DNA of 64,000 nt from Macrothele yani (lineage: Eukaryota > Arthropoda > Arachnida > Araneae > Macrothelidae): NCBI GenBank assembly GCA_039090855.1, contig CM077027.1, positions 102,466,424-102,530,423 of the forward strand, written 5' to 3'. Below, piece after piece: positions 30,681 through 41,876 of the stretch; the stretch's first letter is position 1; each line of letters begins with the position of its first letter. The notes below the pieces were generated by a model. That model was not told the DNA's origin. It saw only the letters and a program-made list of their open reading frames with translations, and did not search any database. The translations under genes and the position numbers were made by a program.

Positions 30681-31939
30681 CGAGGGTCATGACAAAAGTT
30701 CTGCACACGTTAAACTAAAACGGAAGCGGATGATGCAATCAGAAAAATGATTGCGTCATGTCAAGGTCAGACTCTCAGCACCGCAGTGGTGTCCGAACTA
30801 TGCACTATCACTTGCTGTGTGGACGTGGGAAGGTTTGGAAATGGAAGGTGCAGCTCCTCAGGTCGAGTCACGGCCTTAGAGTAGCGCTCGTGCGAGAAAA
30901 TGGAAACTCTGCGGGGGAAAACTCCGACACAGATCCAAACTGTATTGCAAGAAGTTTGTGGGGAAGGAACTCTTGATCGAAGCACAATTTCTCACTGGGC
31001 ATCGCACTTTCGGGAGGGCCGAAGCAGCATCGAAGATGATCACCGCTCAGGCCAACCTCAAACGGCGACAGACAAAACATCTGTCACCATTGTTGCAATG
31101 CTTCTCGAAGAGAATCGCCGTTTGACAGTCGAGGAGATTGCTCATCAGGCAAATTTGTCCACCACGTCTGTTCACCGCAATTTGACCACTGGGAAAAAGA
31201 AAAATCACCACCCGCTGTGTGCCCCCTCAACTCACCCCCGGGCAGAAGGCAGACAGAGTGAGCATCACACAGGATAACCTCTGCAGGTTCGAAAGGGAGG
31301 GCGACACGTGGACAGAATTGTCGCAATTGAATCAGCGGAATGGAAGCATTCAAGTTTCCCACGCCCCTCAAAGTGTCGTCGGCAACAATTCAAAATGAAG
31401 CAAATGATTTTTGCGTACGATGCTTAGGGTGTTGTAGTCTCTGATCAAGTGCCGGTACAGCAAAATGTCGAAACACAATATTATCGTGACTTTCTGAGGA
31501 CAAAGTTGAGACCAAAAATTCGTCAAAATCAACCCAATTTGTTAGAAGCAGAAGAGATCTTGCTGCATGACAACGCATCGTGTCATGGTGCAGCATCTAA
31601 ACGGGGACTTTTGTCAAAATATGGCTGGGAAACTTTATCCCACCCACCATACAGCCCTGATCTCAGTCCACCCGACTTTGATCTTTTCTCAAAGTTAAAA
31701 AAATCGGCTCCGTGGCATCCGCTACAAATCGCTGGACGAACTGTTATTGGACGTGACCCGAGTAATACGACAGCTGAACAAAAATGGCGTACTACGGGGC
31801 ATCCAGGACCTACCTCACCGCTGGCAAGCTGTCATTAGCAGAGAATGGGAGTACATTGAACGGCAATTAGGTACGTTTTCTCCGTTACTTCACACTTTTC
31901 TCAAAATGGACAGTGTGTAGAACTTTTGTTAGGACCCCG
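30681..31939 (+). mobile_element. Mariner element, 1259 bp
   Basis: TA at 30679-30680 and 31940-31941. Inverted ends share ACAAAAGTTCT: CGAGGGTCATGACAAAAGTT on the left and CGGGGTCCTAACAAAAGTTC in reverse complement on the right. The length fits a complete mariner. Confidence 0.9.
30900..31860 (+). pseudogene. Mariner transposase, frameshifted
   Basis: An open N-terminal frame carries the helix-turn-helix (HFREGRSSIEDDHRSGQPQT, LLEENRRLTVEEIA). Later motifs are FKMKQMIFAYDA followed by a TAG, EEILLHDNASCHG, and PPYSPDLSPPDFDLFSKLKK with the last Asp pair. The first catalytic Asp region (IVAIDETW in relatives) is deleted at about 31330. Frameshifts also occur near 31210 and 31720. Confidence 0.88.
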
Positions 31940-31941
31940 TA

Positions 31942-32390
31942 TATATAAAATTTCACGCGAATCAATAATATCACTTTTGTAGCTTATTGATTTTCCTCTG
32001 TGTTCTCCGGCAGTCGTTGAGCAACTATTATCCTCTGCTTAATACAAGAACATTACACTGCATCTCGCCGTTAAATGCTTCTTTTGAAAACTTAACTTGG
32101 TACATTGAAACGTGTAAATGTTTCTGATGCTCTCATCGTAATAACTTTTTACTTTGTAGACTTCCCTTCATTAGCTTTAACCCTGACAAATTTAACTGCT
32201 TCGCTTTTCACTTAGCGTTCCTTCCGGTCATGTGACCTGTAAATTCTTCTCCATTCGAATACTTCTTAATTTCGCTTCTCAACTTTTTCACTATTTCACA
32301 ATCGCTTCACTGCATTTCATCGCCATCTCTTTTTTAGCTTCATAACGGTTGAATTTTTCAGCGTGATTTAATACAAAATTTTTATTCCAA
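31942..32390. other. Unassigned stretch
   Basis: No gene recognised. Confidence 0.3.
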
Positions 32391-32604
32391 TTTTGTTTGT
32401 TTGTTTGGGGTTTTAACGGCCACCGTGAGCAACTCGATAGGCTATAAGCAGTCGTCCGTCCCTAATTTAGGGCCACTGGTTCCAAGAAAGGAGAGATCCA
32501 GTGCCGTAAGATAAACACAACATCCCTGCCTCACCGGGATTCGAACCTGGATCCATCTCGGACGAATGGTCAGTAGTAGCCAGCGCTTACACCACCCGAG
32601 CAGC
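32391..32604 (-). repeat. SINE-A, copy 6 (diverged)
   Basis: A recognisable body and tRNA head on the minus strand with several substitutions. The tail is TGTTTGTTTG rather than poly-T. Confidence 0.85.
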
Positions 32605-32867
32605 ACATTGAGATTGTGTTTCATAACTTTGCTTTTTTGTGTTCCCAACTTTTTATGCACAGCAAGTACGAGCATTAGAAATATCAGCGCTCGTGTGCGT
32701 GTGTTTAGACTGTCGAATTGCGAGATCCCGTACTTGGTGTTTTAAAATGCTGCCAGCGAAAGGCCGACCTAGCGTAAACACCTCTTTTTTTATCAGAGGA
32801 AAAGTTTTAACCCTCTATCTATAGACACCAAAAATTTATGCTCCCCTATAAATGTATTTCTTTTTCT

Positions 32868-33067
32868 TTGATTAGAGGTTTAACGACTACCGTGAGCAGC
32901 TCAGTAGGCTGTAAGCTGACATTCGTCCCTAATTCAGAGCCACTGGTTCTCGGGAAGGGAGAGAGCCAGCGCCGTAAAACAAACACAACATCCATGCCTC
33001 ACCGCATTCGAACTTGGACCCACCCCGGACGAATGATCAGAACCCATCTCTTAGATCACCGCCCCCT
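32868..33067 (-). repeat. SINE-A, copy 7 (old copy)
   Basis: More diverged than the others, and the 5' tRNA part is degraded. It lies only 260 bp from copy 6 in the same orientation. Confidence 0.8.
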
Positions 33068-33553
33068 GTATTTCCAAGAAAAAAATTATCGGTAGGGGTG
33101 GTATGTGTTCCTGAAAAAAAAAGGAGGTGAAACTAAACCTTCTGCGACCAGTGCTCATCCATACCCAGTAATTGTTGTGCTCTAGCAATCCATAGAGGGT
33201 ATTTTACCATGGTAATGTTTTCTCTTTAGCTGTTGGAAAGAATCCCTCTCCCGCCTGAGATGCAAACAGAAAAACATTACGCGTACTGTTGTAATAGTGT
33301 TGTTCCGCCGTACAGCTTTACCACATCGAGTTTTTATATATCTAGTTTTGTATCACATCGAGTGTTTGTACACATCAAATTTTTCTCTTCCCTTCTCTGT
33401 CACCTCGAACAAAATGGTTCATATCTTTGCAACTTATTATTATTTAAATCAACAAAATAGCACAGGCGGGTAAAACTTAGGCATGCACGGCAAAGCAAGG
33501 TCGCAAATGAAAGTGAGTTACGGATACAAGCTCAATGAAAACTGTCTCTTATG
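33068..33553. other. Unassigned stretch
   Basis: No gene recognised. Confidence 0.3.
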
Positions 33554-34778
33554 CACTGAGTGGACAGAAATCATGGAATACCTACCTAGTAACAAGCAGA
33601 CTCACCTTTCGCCCGGATAAAGGCAGTCTCATGGCGGGGCACTGACTCATGGCGAGGCATTGAGTTCACTGGTTTACGAAAGCGTTCCACGGGTACCACC
33701 ACCTATGCTTGCTGCACCGCTATCCATAATTCTGTCGTATTCATATGTGGATGATTCAAAGTTCGAATGGACCCTTCCGCAGCATCTCAAATATTTTCCA
33801 CAGAGCTCATGTCCGGTGAATGGAAATGCCATTCCAAGGTTGGAACTTCGGCGGTATGCTCCTTTAACCATGTTCCAGCCACCGCTGTGAGGAGGCGCAT
33901 TGTTCTTCTGGAAGAGTCCATTGCTCTGTGAGTACATGATGACCATGAACGGATGCAGATGATCTGCAATGATGGACACGTTTATGAACTATTCAGAGAT
34001 GCATCTAGACGTAACAGAGATCTCAACGTGTGCTATTTGAACCCACCCTAGACTATAACCGATCCTCCACCAGCCTAAGCGGTTCCTTGTTGACATGCCA
34101 GGGTTCATCGCATCATGCGGTTTCTGCCAGATCCGCACCCTCTTGTTTGAGCGAAAAAAATGGAAACGGGACTCATCGCATCACCAATCATTCAAGGTCC
34201 AGAGCCGATTGAGTGTAAAGTCCAGCTGAGTGTAAAGTCCGGCGATATGGCGTTAGCAATGGGACTCTAATAGGTCGGTAGATCCCATAACATATTGCGG
34301 CTAATGAACACCTAATAGCCTAGATGGAAACATTTCTGATACTTTCCCTCGTCGAAGTGGACGGTGATTTGTGCAACTGTAGCTCTGCGGTTGTTTGGAT
34401 CTACGCGAGACGGACGCCGACAACCACGTTCATCCACCATCTTTCTCAGCCCACAGCGCTGTCCAAGATGCGATGATTTTCCGGAAACGGCGTAACCTCG
34501 ATACACTCTTGATGCTGTCGAACGGGGATACTGCAATTCCTGTACCATCTCCACGACAGAGTGATCCATGCTTTGGGTATCCACTATGATCCCTCTTTCA
34601 AACTCTGTTAACTCACGACGTTTATCTACTGGGACATTCAATTACTATCTACGTGAATGCAGTGATGTCCTCATGATTATATAGCTGCTAAGCGGTGAGT
34701 TCGTCTTCAAGCGAGAGGGATGACAGCGTCGCTTTGCCGAGGAAAATCAAGTGTCACATAATTTCTGTCCTCTCAGTG
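33554..34778 (-). mobile_element. Tc1-like element, about 1.2 kb
   Basis: Inverted ends CACTGAGTGGACAGAAATCA (left) and, in reverse complement, CACTGAGAGGACAGAAATTA (right). TA follows the right end; the left TA is mutated. It encodes a minus-strand transposase. Confidence 0.88.
33610..34641 (-). pseudogene. Tc1-like transposase, frameshifted
   Basis: N terminus from ATG 34641: ELTEFERGIIVDTQSMDHSV, STASRVYRGYAVSGKSSHLG and NNRRATVAQITVHF are Tc1 helix-turn-helix motifs. Further on come IIADHLHPFM, the altered second Asp block (GLFQKNNAPPH, where Asp is replaced by Asn) and SPDMSSVENIWD with the catalytic Glu. Frames change at least three times. Confidence 0.85.
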
Positions 34779-34779
34779 T

Positions 34780-35339
34780 AGAAAACAAAAAGAGGTATCC
34801 ATCACAATGCTGCTTAATTACCGTGACACGTAAAGGACAAACCCGTTGTTTGCTGCTCCGTGTGTGATTGCTTTTTAATGCATACTCAACAGAATAAAGC
34901 ACACGGTGCACCCGCGATGTAATCATATGCGCCCATGTGGGAGAAAGAAGGGTCACTTTTCCTTTTTGGAAATCTGACCTTGGCATTTCTGTTCTTGGAA
35001 GGTACCGCAAATATTTTCGCGCTAACACTAATTCTCACTGCTAATTTTTCTATTGAACTTCTAGATGGATGAATGTGCAGTAAAACATAAGGAAATATTG
35101 AAACTTTATAGTAGAAAAAGATGAGATCTACAGTAGAATGTTATAATATTGAATTATCACTATGAATTTTGGAGCACAGCAACGTTTATGGCAATATTTC
35201 GATATTAAAACATCGAACATAATGGATAAATATGAAAGACTATGGAATGAGAAAAATGATAGCTTGTACAGCAACCTAAAGTGTTCCTTATTATTTGTAG
35301 GCTTGAGATTTCCAGAATACTACCTTTTCTTATTTACTC
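34780..35339. other. Unassigned AT-rich stretch
   Basis: Part may belong to the solo LTR to the right. No domain recognised. Confidence 0.3.
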
Positions 35340-35791
35340 CCTCGAAGTGAAACAAATTCACTCAATAAAATTGAAGAAGGACTTACTTAAAGTTCCCTTT
35401 ATTTCAGCTGCACTTCACTCAAACATTGCTCCAACAACATAATATGCACTTAGTCGGATTAACGTAAGTTAGTAAGCAGAAAACTTGATTAATTCCGTAC
35501 ACTAAACACATAACAACACAACTCGAATACGCAGACTTCAAGTAAATATAGTTTCCGCGTAATACAGCTTCCACCTCCACCAACACTTTGGCTGATGCTT
35601 CAGCATTATATATCTCTAGTTCTTATCTGCCGCATGCATACGTCACACTCTCTTACCTCAGAATTGTTGCCAATGTCATTCCGCGAGAGAGAAGATGCAG
35701 CGATATGATTGAAAACGCTAAAAGAGAATGAACTCAAATTTGCACAGAGAAAGCAATTAAAAGTGAAAGTTAATTTAGAGTATACGTCCTA
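35340..35791 (-). repeat. Diverged gypsy-type solo LTR
   Basis: On the minus strand it starts TAGGACGTATACTCTAAATT, close to the start of the LTR at 54427-56116. It shares the GTTGCCAATGTCATT and ACGTCAC blocks and the GAAATAAAGG poly-A region. No internal region is attached. The left boundary is uncertain. Confidence 0.6.
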
Positions 35792-36026
35792 AACCGTTCA
35801 CGAAGTTTCTTTCAGAACTTTCTCTCAAGAGTATTTTATCTTTCTTGATTACCAATTGAGTGATCGTTGGGGTTCCGTAGTGCATGGGTCACAAGTGGCC
35901 TAAAAAGCACAGGACTCAAAAGAAGAACAAAAAACATAACTTTATTGTCCCACCTAGCTGACTAATTCCGTTTATCCAAGTCCTTTATGTACTTTTTAAG
36001 CTTTTGTTTCCAATTGACTTTATGTG

Positions 36027-36028
<2 letters not shown>

Positions 36029-36077
<49 letters not shown>

Positions 36078-36083
36078 TGTGTG
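36029..36083. repeat. (GT)n microsatellite
   Basis: About 27 GT units with one A interruption. Confidence 0.98.
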
Positions 36084-36491
36084 ATACCAAAATAAAAAAC
36101 AACAAAAACGATTAGATAACACAGTGGAAAATGGAATATGGTGCTTTTGTATGTTACCTGTAGAGACAATTCCTATTTTCCCACTCCTGAAAACTAAGCT
36201 ACGGTTGTCAGAGGTCGTGATAGCGTTATGTTTACTCCTTGTACTGACAACGCGTGTTGAAACGCTGGTACGTTTCCTAATCATAACAGTAATTGCATAA
36301 TCTAGGACGCAGCCTTCAAGCTTTTTGTACTGCTTGGTTCGCATCTCATGATCCATTGAACTTCAACGAGAAATATTCGTTACTTTCCTCCGGCAAATCT
36401 GTCTGACAGAAGTGCAGCTCCAGCATTGATGCTACGCTAGCAGTCTATTTTAGTTGAAAGAAATCTTAAGAAAATATGTCTTCACTCATTC

Positions 36492-36672
36492 TATAACGAA
36501 GTAAATTTCTCCGTCATTTTTATCCGCGCCAGGATTCGAACCCGGATTCCCCTCATTCCGTAATAAGTTGCTCTACCAATTGAGCTACGCGGACGTTTTA
36601 TTCTGATTCCTATCTGCCTTTATGTCGTGTGCGTCCTTCGGGCAGGTACGTCACATCTCCTGGTACGTTACA
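36492..36672 (-). repeat. TRIM-1 solo LTR, copy 2
   Basis: 181 bp, the same length as the copy at 6582, in opposite orientation. The duplication ATTC is at 36488-36491 and 36673-36676. The tRNA-like part at 36522-36594 (minus) has a complete acceptor stem (GTCCGCG/CGCGGAT), D stem GCTC/GAGC and B-box GGTTCGAATCC. Confidence 0.88.
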
Positions 36673-36950
36673 ATTCTTATACTGCCTCCTTGACACACAC
36701 ATTTTTTTCTCAACCTAATCGTCATATCTCTGGCAATGTTATGGCTGAACTTAAGTATTAAAGGATTTCCAATTCAATTTTGTACCATATTTCAGGCGTT
36801 CAATTAGTTGAATACGAAACATTTAAAATACACTTCGCAAATAAATAAAAGTAACACTTACAGACGCCGACTAACTCGCACACGAGCAACAATTTTCACT
36901 TCTGTTGCTTTTACTTGAACCACCCGTGTATTTACTTAATAAACATTTAA

Positions 36951-37488
36951 CCCTTTTAGCGGCTGATGTACCTGAACCAAAATGTGCGAAAACATTTTCT
37001 GGCTCCCCAAACAGAAATATTCACGTATAGGTGCCCTGTTTTTCAAAAGATGTGGCAAAACAATTTCTTACCTCCTCTAATCTAAGCAGTACTGACCATA
37101 AATTTCCCAGTGGTAATGAAAGCATCTCCCTTCTAGTTTTGTTGTTTTCTGCTCCATGGCACAAGGCATGGCTGGGAATGAATAATCTCCCTGACACGGG
37201 CATTATGCTACTGGGGTGAAACAAGTGACTCAAGAGTCTTCTGTCTCCCTTCTTAGGTTCGACGTCATTGTTACAGCCCTTTTAGCAGATAATCAGTCAG
37301 GAAAGATTAGTGTCAATCATTCTCCTGTGAGCAATTTGAATAACAAAACTATACAGCTCTTTCTGATGCGCAGGTTGACTCTTTACAGTAGCGTTCGGAC
37401 CATTCCTCAGACAGCGAATATGTTCGTTCGAACTGTTTTCAGCCCATTTTGTCAACCCCGAGTTAACTCGTTTCAGCCGGTTAAAGGG
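36951..37488. mobile_element. piggyBac-like non-autonomous element, copy 2
   Basis: 538 bp with CCCTTTTAGCGGCTGA and, inverted, CCCTTTAACCGGCTGA ends. TTAA lies on both sides (36947-36950 and 37489-37492), the specific target of piggyBac. Internal sequence is non-coding and matches 25571-26155. Confidence 0.88.
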
Positions 37489-37492
37489 TTAA

Positions 37493-38164
37493 TTACTTCA
37501 GTGACAAGATTTCATTATCCGCTTTATTGATGTGCAGGCAGATCGTATATTTATCGTGGCATTGTCTCCCCGTTGTCATATAATGATGCTATGGATTGAT
37601 GCTCAAAAATTACATGCTGCATGGAAACATGGCCGTTTATTTTATTATTGATCTTTCGTTTCGCTGTTGATACAAGAACTATGCGCTTCTAAAAGGTTTT
37701 AAAACCGAAAGACAAAAAAAAAAAAAAACAGGAAGGGAAACAATATAAAATATCTGTACTTCCATTCCTACGAAAACAGATCATTCCTCCTGGCTGTAAA
37801 AGGCGTTATCGTGGAAACCGTTACTTGAAGGCTTCTCTAAGTTTTATGTTCTGCTTACACGGGTCCATCGTTAACCCTTTGCAGCGAGAGAGGGTAAATG
37901 CCTTCTTTAGGACTAAGGACCGCCCGCACGCGATCGCTTTCTTTTGTGCGTGGCTTACACAAATCAAGACTGGGCGGTTAGAGAAAGGGAATCAATTGCC
38001 GAGAGTCCGTTACGCTTCGGTGAAAAGCGAAGACAGTTTACTGCCGTTAGCGGTCACTATTCCCCCTTTGTGATTTGATGCAGTTGCTCCTTGAACTCCA
38101 CACGTAAGTCCACTCAACCCAAGTAGCACAACTTTCTGCCACTGATTTAGCGGAAGAACAAAGA
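37493..38164. other. Unassigned stretch
   Basis: Contains an A-run at 37712-37727. No gene recognised. Confidence 0.3.
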
Positions 38165-38342
38165 TGTGTTCACTTGATCAGGTCTTCTCTTGTCTGTCAG
38201 TAAGGTACATTTCAGACTGACAATTATTCTTTCCAATAATTGACTTGTGTTAGTAATTGAGCTGTTCTGACAAAGACAGGGGATCTAACGTTAAACAACA
38301 TAATATGTACTGGGAAGGCGAAGACCTGATCAAGTGAACACA
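38165..38342. mobile_element. 178-bp MITE with perfect 23-bp ends
   Basis: Left arm 38165-38187 (TGTGTTCACTTGATCAGGTC, continuing TTC) is perfectly inverted at 38320-38342. The interior is non-coding. No clear target duplication was found. Confidence 0.8.
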
Positions 38343-39009
38343 AGGAATATTCTTTCCTACAAATGGAACTATATGAGGCAACGCATAATTATAAATTGTC
38401 ATTCAAATGATGTTCTGTTATCGTGGTACTTTTTTTTTTTTCAGTTTTTATGCTGATTTTCTCGCTGGGTATTTTTTTCTCTTTTTTTTTTTTTTTTCAT
38501 TTTTCTTTGCTTAAGCGTAAGTCTTCATTCTCAACGTTTTTCTTAAACGCTGAACTCAAGCAATATTTCATACGTGTTTTTCCAAACTGAATTAAATTAG
38601 CTATGGAATTATTAACTCCGTCAGATATTTCATGACGAAGCTGTAAGATTCTGAAACTGTGTAAATTGTGCACACAATTTTTAGTCCGAGCGTTTGTTTC
38701 TGGAGAAAATAGAACATACAGAGGTTGGAACAAATAATGTTAACACCTGGGAAATACGCGATATGTATTCATTAATAAAGTGTTGGACCACAATATCTTT
38801 AATACATCTTCACCAAATATACCACGCAAAAAGGAATGACCACGATGATGGTGGTAGATTTTTGCTGCAATGTGAAACACTTTTGCTCAAATACAACTTG
38901 CATGACGAAATTTCTTGGCCACTGTTTTCTGTCTAGTTGCATTTTCTATTTCACCATTCGGGAAGGCGGCATGATCGTTAACATGCATTAGCACGAAGAA
39001 TACACTTAA
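38343..39009. other. Unassigned stretch with T-runs
   Basis: Poly-T tracts near 38430 and 38482-38498. No gene recognised. Confidence 0.3.
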
Positions 39010-39039
39010 TAGACAAAACATTAGATATATCTACCTAAT

Positions 39040-39520
39040 AGCGTGTTCGTACTCCTCTAGCGGGAATAACAACAGCCTGTGCATGCCGAGCCATCGACTC
39101 CACCAATGCCACAGGGTTTCAAGAGGTATTGCGAGCCATGCCTGTTGCAGCATTGTTCATAATTCCGCCCGAGACGTCGGTCCAGGATCAACGGATCTCC
39201 ACGGCATCCCAGGGAACTTCCACAGGGTTTACAAATACGAGGACCTTGGAGGGCCACTGGATGGTTCCAAACTCAGATGAACGTTCGTTCCTCGAGTCAT
39301 GCTTGGGTGGTTCCAGTTCGATGGAGCGGCGCATTGTCTTGCTGAAACAGACCATCGGCCGTACAATGCACGAAGGCCATGAAAGCGAGTAGGCGATCAT
39401 CCAACACATGCTGGTAGCGCGCAGCAGTTAATGACCTCTCCAGAAGCACTAAGGGACCTAATGTGTCCCATGAGAAGATTCCTCAAACCATCAAAGATTC
39501 ACCACTACCATGAACAGAGC
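39040..39520 (-). pseudogene. Tc1 transposase C-terminal part
   Basis: Motifs include CFSKTMRRSIELEPPKHDSR (altered second Asp block) and NPVALVESMARHAQAV at the C terminus. It continues upstream at 44669 beyond the hAT element. Several frames are used. Confidence 0.75.
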
Positions 39521-40835
39521 CAGGGGCGGATTGGCGGTCGCAAAAGGGCCCGAGAATATTTTTGCAAATGGGCCCGCTCAGTTGCAGTTCTGCTGTACTG
39601 TTGTATTACAAGTGAAAATCACTTTTTTATTTAAGAAAGAAAACAAAAAGTACAGTTGCTCTGGAAACAGTGGCAAGCATTGTACTGGTGGAGGGGGGTT
39701 TAAAAATGTACACCCGTCATCCTTAAATTGAAGTGGGTGTTGTGGAAAAATTTTCGTTGGCCCATGCCAAGATTTTACTGCAGAAAAATTGTACTGCAAT
39801 TTGCAATTTTTCTGCTCTGGACAATCACAGAGCTTTCAAGATATTTAAATATCGTGGCAAACTCACTTACTCGACGTAGAAAAACGAATAACCAGGTTTA
39901 AATCACTAGTTTAGTTAATTATGTATGTAATTGCGCTGGAGAAGCTTCTAATTTTGGACACACTCAATATTTATATTTGTTTAAAATTTTCTCTTAAGAA
40001 CGCTGAAGTAAGAACATTAAATTTTTTTCAGATTGTTTATATAGCCTTTTTATGTTTGACAGATCGTAAAATAATTTTGATTTTCATAACATTGAGCTTC
40101 CAGTCCTTAAATTTTCAGCGAAGTGGGCTGAAATTTCAACAAATATTTGAGGGAGAGAGAGTGAGAGAAAACTGCTACCACCAAAATTATGTTGGAGTTG
40201 TTTTAAAAAATCCTTTCGCGTAAGACATTATTTTTAAATTTAAGTAAATAAAAAAAAAATAGGGAACTTTTACACTGTAAAATTTTCTATTTGCACTGCA
40301 ATTTTTGTAATTTTTCTGGACAATCACAGTTAGAAATTTAAAGAATTTTAAATATCATGGCGAACAGATTCTTCATTTAGTGTTCATATATTTGTATGTG
40401 TCTCTGCGGTTATGTATTGTAAAGGCACCATTCTAAATAACGTAAACAAAACATTTTGCAACCTCATGTTGAAATGATATCTCCGTAAATGCCTTCATCT
40501 GCAGCATTTGTCAGTTATCAATCACAAGGAGCGTAGGTAGAACATTTCGGGGGAAAGGAATCATATATGAACACCCCCGCAAATTATCTTACAGTTATTT
40601 CAAAATAAGTTCTTGATATTATTAGCTTTCACTCTGAATTCTGTGTTGTCACATAGTGGATAGTACCTTGACAAATGTCAACCCCGCTTTCTCGTGGTGC
40701 ATCCTGTTCCCACTAAAGAATCTCTGACGACCGCCAATAGCGGTATAACCATACCATCGGGATTAGAGGAAATGCTATCCCACACTCACCAACTCGCTTG
40801 GCCAGCGTGGTGAGTTATGGCCAAATCCCTCCAAA

Positions 40836-41876
40836 ATGACACCACAACTTAAATCTTGGCCCTCAGTCTCCGGCAGCTGGAATGTATCTGGCCAAGGCAG
40901 CGGCCAGTGCGACATGAAGGCAGAGGGTGCTAAGAATTCCCGGAGGACCAGACTAGGCTTTCATCTGATGCTGACCTTGGCTACGTATAATGGACGCTCC
41001 CTATCTTCTGATTCAAGGCTTCTTGAATTGGAAGAGGAACTACAAAGGATCAAGTGGGACATCGTCGGGCTAAGTGAGGTAAGGAGAAAAGGAGAAGATC
41101 TCATTGAACTGAAAAGTAGACATCTCTTCTACTATCGTGGGACAGATACTGGCAGAACTAGTGGTGTTGGATTTATAATAAACAAGAAACTGAAGGATAA
41201 AGTTGTAGAAGTTGAAAGTTCCTCTGACAGAGCTGCACGACTCGTTATCCAACTCTCGAGAAGATACCAGGCTCAGATTATTCAAACTTATGCACCCACC
41301 ACAAGTCATGCTGAAGAAGAAATTGAAGAATTTTATGAGGAAATTCGTGATCTAAATAATAAAGGTAAGCAGCACTTGAAGATAATTATGGGAGATTTCA
41401 TTGCAAAAATAGGGCAACGGCAACTGAATGAAACTTCAGTAGGTAATTCGGTCACGGCAACAGAAACCAGCGTGGAAATACTCTTGTTGAGTTTGCAGAG
41501 GCAGAAGGGTTTTTTATCTTGAACTCCTTTTTCAAGAAAAAGCCACACAGGAAATGGACATGGAGACATCCAAATGGGACGACAAGTGAAATTGATTTTA
41601 TTATGTGAAACAAAAATTTCGTCAAAGAATACTGCAGTGTGCTAAACCAGTTCAACACAGGTAGTGACCATAGATTGGTGTAATGTAAGATGCACCTCAA
41701 CACTAAACTCGAACGTGGCAAGCTCATAAAACAAACAAAATGTATTGACATAACCAACCTTAAAAAACACCATAATACCTTCAAGTTGGAACTGAAGAAC
41801 AGATTCTCTGTTTTAGAAGGCCTAACATCGGAAGAAGTGGATATTTCTGAAGACAACAGAAGTAACCAAAGCTCTT
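40836..41876 (+). pseudogene. LINE APE-type endonuclease
   Basis: It nicks target DNA to prime reverse transcription. LATYNGRSL, DIVGLSEVRRKGE (catalytic Glu), IIQTYAPTTSH, MGDFIAKIG (the usual Asn of the GDFNAK motif is Ile) and the terminal TGSDHRLV motif are visible. A frame break at about 41515 and two stops (near 41607 and 41680) separate it from the RT. Confidence 0.88.
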
